Source of the DNA: Patescibacteria group bacterium
Lineage (GTDB): Bacteria; Patescibacteriota; Saccharimonadia; Saccharimonadales; HK-STAS-PATE-42
Direction of reading: 5' to 3'
Assembly (NCBI GenBank): GCA_030917805.1
Contig: JAUPUA010000008.1
Location: forward strand, 1 to 7,523
DNA length: 7,523 bases
The translations under genes were made by a program, and so were the position numbers. The notes beneath the pieces were generated by a model. The model saw only the letters and a program-made list of their open reading frames with translations. It did no database searches and was not told the DNA's origin. This document shows, piece by piece, positions 1 through 6,039 of the stretch (position 1 is the stretch's first letter; every line of letters starts with the position of its first letter).

Positions 1-1970
1 TCTTCTAGATTTGGTACCTTAAGACTAGCCGATCCAACCAGTAGGCCGTCGAAACCGAGACCTAAGATTGACTTAGAATTACTCGTATTAACACTTCCAC
101 CATAAAGTACCCTGGAGCTAAACTTACTATCTTGAAGAATGAGCCTGATTGACTCAAGCTGATCAATTAAGAACTGGTCCGTTGGGATGTCTCCAGTTCC
201 TATTGCAAAGACGGGTTCGTAAGCTACGGTAAGCAAACCTGAGTTTTGTGAATTGAACTTTACCAAAGCGGAGCATAGTTGATCGTACACTTCTACCTTA
301 TGGGTGTTCAAATCTTTAGATTTACTGCCAACACATAAAATTACCTCCAGTTCTGCATTGACTGCTCTTTCTATCTTCTTAGATATTAGCCCTAAGTCTT
401 CGCCAGCACCAAATCGCCTTTCACTATGACCAATCATTACTCCAGAGGCAATCCCCTTTAGCATTGAGGCTGCAACCTCACCAGTGTGTGCGCCTTCTTC
501 ATATGAAGAGATGTCTTGTGCGATTATTTTGATTATTGAGCTAGCTTCGGTTGCGTGGAGCTTTGAACTTACTTCTTCGATAAATAGGCTAGGAACAGCG
601 AGTGATAAATTGAGCTTAGCAAGATTAAGTCTGTCGCTTACTAAAAGCTCCTCTAGCCAAAGATTTAGCTGAGTAATGTTGAAATTAGATTTAAGGTTAG
701 CTATCAGCACGGGTGACAAAACAGTGGTAGAAGTATCTTTAGATACTGGTGGAATAATAGAAGAATTTGAAGATGTTTGCAGAGCCTTTATTCCTGGTAA
801 TTCTTGTCCGCCGAGCATTAAGAGACTTGCGCCACCACCTGTTGAAAGATGATCTATTAGGGCAAGCTTTGTATCATCCAGTGCACTTCGGACAAAGTCT
901 ACAGTATCACCGCCGCCAATTATTATTTTGAGGTCGTTATTGCGTATTTTTAACCCTATGAGGTGATTAAGGATTGCCTCTGAAGCTTTAGCAAAAACAA
1001 GATTCTCGGCAAAGCCAAGAGTCCCTGCCCAGATTATAGTTTTAGACTTTTGTAAGCTAGATTTATACTTGGAGATCGTTTCTGGTCCGAGGTCTAAAAT
1101 CATTTGCTTAGCATTAAGACTCTTTGCATCGGCCTCAATAGCCGCTTTAGAGTCTGGAGACTCTGATACAGAATAATCGGTAGGCAAGAGTAGCTCGGTG
1201 TTTGATGCAGAGATATTGCCAAGGACTTGCTTGGCAAGACCCAAGGTTTCTTGACTATGTAAGCTAGCTGAGATCTCCTGACCTGTGGCTTTAAGAAAAG
1301 TGTTAGCAACTATTCCGCCAGTTAATATTGAATCTGCTTTGTCGATAAAGTTTTCTATTACCGGAAGTTTGCTCTCTACTTTTGCACCGCCAATTATTAA
1401 ATTAAGATTGTCGGGTTCAGGAACTGAGAGAAATTCAATCTCTTTTTGGAGGAGTAAGCCTGAATACGACGGGAGAAGCTTTGGGATTTTAGTAAGGCTA
1501 GCATGATTACGGTGACAAACTCCGAATGCGTCTTGTACAAATATCTCTGCCGAGGTTGAGCTAACAAGATCTGTTGCGAACCGTGAAAGATCTGTCTCCT
1601 CACCAGGCCAGAAACGGAGGTTCTCGACCAGGAATATCCCGTCCTTTTGGGATAAGTTTAGAGACTCATCGAATGGATCTGTAATGAAGTGTACATCCCT
1701 CCCTAGTTGGCTAGAAAGTAAGGTAGCTACTTTTTTCAAAGATAGCGCTGGGTCGATTTGACCTTTCGGGCTACCCAGGTGAGATGTTATGAATATTGTA
1801 GCGCCTCTATCTAGTAAGTAAGAGATTGTGGGTAGAGAAGATTCTAGACGAAATAGGTCTGTAAACTCACCTTTTTCATCTTGTGGTAGGTTGAGATCGC
1901 AGCGGAGCAAGACCCTTATGCCTTTGGTCAGTTCTAAATCCTGTAGGTTATTAATTGATGGTATGGACAT
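1..1970 (-). CDS. pgk-tpiA: Bifunctional phosphoglycerate kinase-triosephosphate isomerase fusion (3' end cut by window)
   Basis: One open frame of 656 complete codons, no stop, running off the left edge. Residues 1-397 are a full phosphoglycerate kinase (1,3-bisphosphoglycerate + ADP to 3-phosphoglycerate + ATP). Visible are R23-C-D25-L-N27-L-P, R41, SHLG at 63-66, R119 in LRFWPGEE, R154 in AFGVCHRNHAS, GGAKV, LDLGPET, WAGTLG at 314-319, GGGDT at 352-356 and the C-terminal GGGAS at 378-382. Residues 398-417 form a Ser/Thr/Pro linker. From 418 on is triosephosphate isomerase (dihydroxyacetone phosphate to glyceraldehyde 3-phosphate): Asn425 and Lys427 in ANLKSN, catalytic His515 in IGHSERR, catalytic Glu585 in AYEPVFAIGTG, YGGSV at 623-627 and a GSASL phosphate loop near the end. 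Only about 5-15 residues seem to be missing. The ATG lies 2 bases after the pyk stop, with no Shine-Dalgarno, so translational coupling is likely. The fusion layout resembles Thermotoga PGK-TIM. Both sites look intact; oddities are Ser67 where yeast PGK has Arg65, and ANLKSN for the usual GNWKMN. Confidence 0.95.
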   Translation of the reverse strand, partial: MSIPSINNLQDLELTKGIRVLLRCDLNLPQDEKGEFTDLFRLESSLPTISYLLDRGATIFITSHLGSPKGQIDPALSLKKVATLLSSQLGRDVHFITDPFDESLNLSQKDGIFLVENLRFWPGEETDLSRFATDLVSSTSAEIFVQDAFGVCHRNHASLTKIPKLLPSYSGLLLQKEIEFLSVPEPDNLNLIIGGAKVESKLPVIENFIDKADSILTGGIVANTFLKATGQEISASLHSQETLGLAKQVLGNISASNTELLLPTDYSVSESPDSKAAIEADAKSLNAKQMILDLGPETISKYKSSLQKSKTIIWAGTLGFAENLVFAKASEAILNHLIGLKIRNNDLKIIIGGGDTVDFVRSALDDTKLALIDHLSTGGGASLLMLGGQELPGIKALQTSSNSSIIPPVSKDTSTTVLSPVLIANLKSNFNITQLNLWLEELLVSDRLNLAKLNLSLAVPSLFIEEVSSKLHATEASSIIKIIAQDISSYEEGAHTGEVAASMLKGIASGVMIGHSERRFGAGEDLGLISKKIERAVNAELEVILCVGSKSKDLNTHKVEVYDQLCSALVKFNSQNSGLLTVAYEPVFAIGTGDIPTDQFLIDQLESIRLILQDSKFSSRVLYGGSVNTSNSKSILGLGFDGLLVGSASLKVPNLE

Positions 1971-1972
1971 TG

Positions 1973-3433
1973 TTAGATTATGCGAACTTTTATAGTATCT
2001 GTTCCACCAACTTTACCGGGATAGTGACCACTAGCCGTTACTACTACATCCCCAGGGTTTAAGACTCCACCCCTACCTAGCCAATTAGTAAGTTTAGTAG
2101 CAGCAAGCTTCTCTACTGGGCGGATAAAGCTTTTTATTCCGTAGATTATGGCTAACTGCTGAGCTGATACTGGGTTCGACGTCACTGCGATAATTGTTCT
2201 TTCGGGCCGGTGACTAGAAACATGAATCGCGCTTCTTCCTGTTGATGTCTCAACAACGATTGCTTTTGCTCCTACTATATTTGCAAGCTCTATCACAGTT
2301 GAGGCAATTGCCTCAGAAATTGTTTCTTGGTGAGTTTTAGTTTTAAAAACAGCTCTGACATTATTGTTCTTTTGGGTATAGAGAATGATGCGCTTCATTG
2401 TAGCGATAGCTTCTACCGGGTAGGAGCCTATTGCAGTCTCTTCACTAAGCATTACACAGTCTGTTCCTACAATAACTGCTGTAGCCACATCGCTAACTTC
2501 GGCTCTAGTTGGCTCTGGAGAGACAACCATACTAGCTAGCATTTGTGTCGCGACAATGGCGAATTTGTGATTCTGGATGCAGAGACCGATTATCTTTCTT
2601 TGAAGAATTGGCACACTCTCTGGACCAACCTCAGTAGACAGATCACCCCTAGCCACCATTACTCCGTCTGATTCTATAATTATTTGCTCGAGGTTTTCGA
2701 CGGCTTTTTTAGTTTCTATCTTAGAGATTATCTTTGCCTCAGAACCGATGCTTTTGAGTAGGTTCCTAAAATACTTAACGTCATCCACACTTTGAATGAA
2801 GCTTATTGCTACGTAATCTATACCTTTGTCTACTCCGAACTTAGCATCTTCTATGTCTTTTTCGGTAATTACTAAACCGGAGAAATCCGTATCCGGCAGA
2901 TTCAAGCCCTTACCTGAAGACACAACGCCACCGTTTATAATTTTGATTGATACCTTGTTCTTGGCTTTATCTACTTCCGCAATCTGGGCCTTAAGACGGC
3001 CGTCTGCTATATAAACTATCTGCCCAACCTCTGTATTGAGCGAGAGGTCAAACTCAACTGGGAGTATCTTGGTAGAGTTATTAAACTCACCCTTATAATG
3101 TAGGTACCATATTGAGCCAGCATTGAGTGCAATAGCCTGACCCTCAAACTTCCCAAGCCTTATTTTTGGACCACATAGATCCTGAACTATTGAGACTGGC
3201 TTACCAATTTTGGCAGCAGCCTCTCTTATGGTAGCTATTGCTTTAGCTTTTTCAGAATGTGTTCCGTGGCTAAAATTAAGGCGGAATCCATCTGTTCCTG
3301 CGCCCAACATCTCTTCTATTTTCTGCTTAGAAGATGTTGCTGGCCCGACTGTAGCAAGAATCTTCACTCTTTTTGTTTCTTCGAGTACAAGGCCGGGGAC
3401 TTTGTGGTTAAGGCTGTGTTCAATAGTGTTCAT
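1973..3433 (-). CDS. pyk: Pyruvate kinase, predicted K+-independent type
   Basis: Catalyses phosphoenolpyruvate + ADP to pyruvate + ATP in the cytoplasm, the last step of glycolysis. The 486 residues match the usual bacterial length of about 470-480 plus a short N-terminal extension (residues 1-20) before the KILATVGPATSS core. Visible are RLNFSHG (51-57; active-site Arg51, Asn53), GPKIRLG (88-94), the catalytic lysine loop SKIET with Lys238 and Glu240, the metal-binding DGVMVARGD (256-264), ATQMLASM followed by PTRAEVSDVA, and LSEETAIGSYPVEA. The C-terminal effector-type domain ends in GGTDTIKVR. Leu86, Cys87 and Lys90 occupy the positions of rabbit Thr113, Lys114 and Glu117, the K+-independent pattern. 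The ATG at 3433 has no Shine-Dalgarno; a GTG at codon 23 would start directly at the core and cannot be excluded. It is first in an operon with the downstream PGK-TIM fusion, and a likely promoter lies just upstream. Confidence 0.97.
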   Translation of the reverse strand: MNTIEHSLNHKVPGLVLEETKRVKILATVGPATSSKQKIEEMLGAGTDGFRLNFSHGTHSEKAKAIATIREAAAKIGKPVSIVQDLCGPKIRLGKFEGQAIALNAGSIWYLHYKGEFNNSTKILPVEFDLSLNTEVGQIVYIADGRLKAQIAEVDKAKNKVSIKIINGGVVSSGKGLNLPDTDFSGLVITEKDIEDAKFGVDKGIDYVAISFIQSVDDVKYFRNLLKSIGSEAKIISKIETKKAVENLEQIIIESDGVMVARGDLSTEVGPESVPILQRKIIGLCIQNHKFAIVATQMLASMVVSPEPTRAEVSDVATAVIVGTDCVMLSEETAIGSYPVEAIATMKRIILYTQKNNNVRAVFKTKTHQETISEAIASTVIELANIVGAKAIVVETSTGRSAIHVSSHRPERTIIAVTSNPVSAQQLAIIYGIKSFIRPVEKLAATKLTNWLGRGGVLNPGDVVVTASGHYPGKVGGTDTIKVRII

Positions 3434-3458
3434 TTATTCAGTGGTTATGTTTATCTTA

Positions 3459-3467
3459 ATTCTAGCA
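3459..3467 (-). promoter_or_regulatory. Candidate extended -10 promoter for pyk and pgk-tpiA
   Basis: On the minus strand this reads TGC-TAGAAT, matching the extended -10 form TGnTATAAT with one mismatch in the hexamer. Transcription starting about 7 bases further would leave a leader of roughly 18 bases before the pyk ATG. I see no convincing -35 hexamer at the 16-18 base distance, which is tolerable for an extended -10 promoter. It lies inside one arm of the inverted repeat that spans this divergent region. Confidence 0.45.
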
Positions 3468-3508
3468 TAGGTACAGGCTATGGATTAGGGATACGTTGTG
3501 GGTTCTAG

Positions 3509-3514
3509 TAAAAT
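3509..3514 (+). promoter_or_regulatory. Candidate -10 element for recF
   Basis: TAAAAT matches TATAAT at five of six positions. It sits 7 bases before the recF ATG at 3522, so transcription from it would begin at or next to the A of the ATG and give a leaderless mRNA. No clear -35 is seen. The element lies within the plus-strand arm of the inverted repeat. If translation instead starts at the GTG at 3498, this element would be internal to the gene and probably not the promoter. Confidence 0.3.
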
Positions 3515-3521
3515 TAAGATA

Positions 3522-4550
3522 ATGATTTTAGAGAGTATTCGCTTGGTCAACTTTAGAAGCTACGAAGATAAGTTGTTTGAAGTTGATTCAAAATTAGAAC
3601 TTGTGGTCGGGCCTAATGGTATTGGTAAGACTAACCTTCTGGAGGCTATTTATTTAATCTGTCAAGGTAAGAGTTTTCGGTTGAAGAAGGATTCTGAGTT
3701 AATCAGAAAGAGTTCTAAATGGGCGAGGATTGAGGCGATATTCAATCTTGATGGAAAGAAGGAGAAAAGAATTCTTAAACTTAGCTTAAACGGTGATAGG
3801 TTAATTAAGCGGTTGGAGATTGATGGAGTAACTAGATTGGGTTCTAAGAATCTTTTACCAATTGTGGTCTTCGAACCAGATCAAATGCGCATGATTACAG
3901 AATCACCCGACATGAGAAGATCTTACCTAGATGAGAGGATCTCCTTCTTAGATTATGATTACTCTAAGAATCTGGCTGACTATAAAAGGGTTAACTCACA
4001 AAGAAATAGGCTGTTGAAGCAAATTAAGAAGAACGAGGCTCGAAAAGAGGATTTGTTTATTTGGCACGTTAAAATGAGTGAGTTGGCTGCGCCAATAATT
4101 GCAGCTAGGAAGCAATATGTTGCTGATTTGAATAGCAAGTTACAGAAAGACTATCAAAGAGTTAGTAAGAATAATGAAAAAGTCTGGGTGGATTACTTAC
4201 CTAACTTTGATAGAGATAGCGCTGGAGACATAAGTAACGCAATGTTCGCTAAGCTAGAGAATGATGTAGAACGAGACATATTGACGGGGTTTACTAGAAC
4301 AGGACCGCACCGCGATGATTGGTTGATAAAACTTAATAATCATAATGCCTCTACTGGTGCCAGTCGTGGTGAAATTAGAACATTAATTTTAAGCCTAAAG
4401 TTATACGAGTTTGAACACTTGAGCGAAAGTTTCGGAATAAAACCACTGGTTCTGTTAGATGACGTAATGAGCGAGCTTGATAAATCTAGAAGAAAGCAAC
4501 TCTTAAAGTTCTTTGGGGATGCTCAAGTTATAGTTAGTGGGGTCGAGTAA
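3522..4550 (+). CDS. recF: DNA replication and repair protein RecF
   Basis: RecF is an SMC-like ATPase that, with RecO and RecR, loads RecA at single-strand gaps. Counting from the ATG at 3522 (342 residues): the N-terminal SIRLVNFRSYE strand-turn, Walker A GPNGIGKT (30-37), a FEPDQM...SPDMRRSYLD block, the family motif TGPHRDDW (about 261-267), an ABC-type signature region GASRGEIRT, Walker B PLVLLDD, and D-loop SELD. I chose ATG 3522 because RecF proteins normally begin a few residues before this first strand. A GTG at 3498 adds eight residues and has an AGGG 7 bases upstream, so it is a real alternative. The end is abrupt: after the QVIVSG strand the protein stops, while many RecF proteins carry further residues with a TTT-type switch region. 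It is divergent from pyk and convergent with the next gene; dnaA, dnaN and gyrB, frequent neighbours elsewhere, are absent. Confidence 0.95.
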   Translation: MILESIRLVNFRSYEDKLFEVDSKLELVVGPNGIGKTNLLEAIYLICQGKSFRLKKDSELIRKSSKWARIEAIFNLDGKKEKRILKLSLNGDRLIKRLEIDGVTRLGSKNLLPIVVFEPDQMRMITESPDMRRSYLDERISFLDYDYSKNLADYKRVNSQRNRLLKQIKKNEARKEDLFIWHVKMSELAAPIIAARKQYVADLNSKLQKDYQRVSKNNEKVWVDYLPNFDRDSAGDISNAMFAKLENDVERDILTGFTRTGPHRDDWLIKLNNHNASTGASRGEIRTLILSLKLYEFEHLSESFGIKPLVLLDDVMSELDKSRRKQLLKFFGDAQVIVSGVE

Positions 4551-4568
4551 GTATAATTGGTTGAATCA
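4551..4568. other. Convergent gap between recF and the unknown membrane gene, no terminator seen
   Basis: Only 18 bases separate the two converging stop codons. I looked for a GC-rich hairpin followed by T runs on either strand and found none, so transcripts from both sides probably run into the opposite gene, or ending depends on Rho or a structure inside the coding regions. Confidence 0.6.
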
Positions 4569-6023
4569 TCACCGAACAAACTTTCTTGATATTGGGTCGT
4601 ACAACCTAACCACAAATTCATAACCTAACATGCTATTCGGGTTTCTTGACTCGATACATTCAACGAATTTACTTAACTCTTGATCTACGTTCAACTTGTA
4701 GTTAATTAGGATATTAAATGACCTTGCGGCTGAGAGATACTGAACATTTTCTGAAGGATCTTCCATACAACTTTCAACAAGTTTCTTTTGTTTCTCCTCA
4801 TCCAGTGGCTTAATAAATGAATAGTCTATTTTCTTTGAAGTAAATAGAACAGTATTACCCTTAAAGGTCTGTAGTGCAGTTACGATAGGACTGCCAGAGA
4901 AGTTACTGCTCGCTATAAATCTTTCCTTAAGTTTGTCTTCTCCAATTTTTATGTCATATTTTCTAAAGCTACTTGATAGGCTAACAGGGTCTAACTCTCC
5001 AGCAGCATAAATATACTTCTGGTTCTCTCCTTTTTTATTTGGTTCTTTAGACAGAGAGTTATCTAGAACGTAGATTAATTTATTACCATCTAAGCCTTCA
5101 TCGATAAAGACTGTTGGGTTTGGCTCTGCGAATTCTAGACTTAATATCTTCGAGGATGCTGTGGAAAGTCTTCTTATCTCAACCTGACTATTGTTCTCTG
5201 TAGGAACAATAAAATAATCTGGATCATTTGTAGGTATAGGTTTATTAGGAACTGTAAATAGCTTACTGAACTTGCCTTTTTCATCTAAAGCATTTATAGA
5301 GATAGTTTTATTATCTCTATCATCTTGAGCAACAATGCAGAGAATATACTCTTCAGTTGAGCAGTTTGCCAAGTAATATTCCTGAGATGTTAAAAGAGCT
5401 TCAGATGAACTACTATATTGCTTTGCCTTTATGTCGAAGAATGACACATATAGAGGAGAGCGGCCAGCCTGATCCTCTCCTTGTTCTGCAGGATACGAAT
5501 AGTAATAAAAACCATTCCTTATCTTTGAATACAGCACAGAGCCCTGCTCAAGCTTGTTGGTAGAGAAAAGCTCAATGTCACCACTATTAAAATCTAGATA
5601 CCATGTATAGCTCTCCGCAGATACAGTTAATTCTTCCCCAATAGATATTAGTTTTCGCTCCACTGCTGTTGAGTAGAGTGGGGTCTTAAAGTTTACCAAG
5701 GCCCCGCTCTCTCCTGCCCAGGCAATCTGAGAGACTTTTGGTAGATCGGCTGAATAGTAAAGGACCTTTGGCTTTGAGCCACCCGTAAGCTCTTGAGAGT
5801 AGAATGCTAATCCATTATATCCATACAATTTTGAATCTGATAAGTATGGGTTACCCATAGAATAATCAGTCATGGTGTCAATGGCTTGATATTGAGGATA
5901 GTTCTTTTGAGGCCATAATATTATAGCCATTATGACTATGACTGTAGACCCAACAATAAACTTAATAAAGTTCTTTGTATTTGGGTTGTTTCTAAGACTG
6001 AAGGATATATTTTGAAGTATCAT
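4569..6023 (-). CDS. Unrecognised membrane-anchored protein with large extracytoplasmic beta-rich domain
   Basis: I do not recognise a family for this 484-residue protein. It has a short cytoplasmic N-terminus with Arg and Lys, one hydrophobic segment at about 18-37 (FIKFIVGSTVIVIMAIILWP), then a long polar, aromatic-rich region that should lie outside the membrane. Several stretches have the rhythm of TolB/PD40-type propeller blades, such as VSQIAWAGESGALVNF (97-112), NGFYYYSYP and NKLIYVLDNS, but the match is weak. Four outer cysteines (221, 229, 419, 456) could form two disulfides. The last 70 residues look mixed helical. The start ATG is 16 bases after the stop of the wall-hydrolase gene, in A+T-only DNA without a Shine-Dalgarno, so the two are probably co-transcribed. 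An envelope or wall-related role is inferred from this pairing alone. A lipoprotein is unlikely, as no cysteine follows the hydrophobic segment. Confidence 0.85.
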   Translation of the reverse strand: MILQNISFSLRNNPNTKNFIKFIVGSTVIVIMAIILWPQKNYPQYQAIDTMTDYSMGNPYLSDSKLYGYNGLAFYSQELTGGSKPKVLYYSADLPKVSQIAWAGESGALVNFKTPLYSTAVERKLISIGEELTVSAESYTWYLDFNSGDIELFSTNKLEQGSVLYSKIRNGFYYYSYPAEQGEDQAGRSPLYVSFFDIKAKQYSSSSEALLTSQEYYLANCSTEEYILCIVAQDDRDNKTISINALDEKGKFSKLFTVPNKPIPTNDPDYFIVPTENNSQVEIRRLSTASSKILSLEFAEPNPTVFIDEGLDGNKLIYVLDNSLSKEPNKKGENQKYIYAAGELDPVSLSSSFRKYDIKIGEDKLKERFIASSNFSGSPIVTALQTFKGNTVLFTSKKIDYSFIKPLDEEKQKKLVESCMEDPSENVQYLSAARSFNILINYKLNVDQELSKFVECIESRNPNSMLGYEFVVRLYDPISRKFVR

Positions 6024-6039
6024 ATTATTTTTAATTTAA

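Larger units (their letters stand above)
3451..3522. repeat. Inverted repeat across the divergent pyk/recF control region
   Basis: The plus-strand arm TTATCTTAATT (3451-3461) is the perfect 11-base reverse complement of AATTAAGATAA (3512-3522). Read outward, both arms also begin with CTAG. The minus-strand arm is CTAG-A-ATTAAGATAA (3465 down to 3451) and the plus-strand arm is CTAG-TAAA-ATTAAGATAA (3505-3522), so the arms differ only by a 3-base insertion. Each arm overlaps the position expected for the -10 region and transcription start of the gene it faces. This could be a paired operator, a duplicated promoter core, or chance in A+T-rich DNA. Confidence 0.6.

Noticed and set aside
720..779. 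Programmed frameshift or stop between PGK and TIM
   Set aside because: Codon-by-codon reading shows one frame with no stop through the junction, so no recoding is needed.
1100..1603. Small ORFs overlapping the PGK region on both strands
   Set aside because: They lie inside the conserved PGK frame and show no family motifs; they are shadows.
2327..3508. Plus-strand small ORFs opposite pyk
   Set aside because: Antisense shadows of a well conserved gene, with no recognisable product.
5357..5563. 68-residue plus-strand ORF opposite the unknown membrane gene
   Set aside because: No start signal or recognisable motif, and the opposite frame is a long coherent protein.
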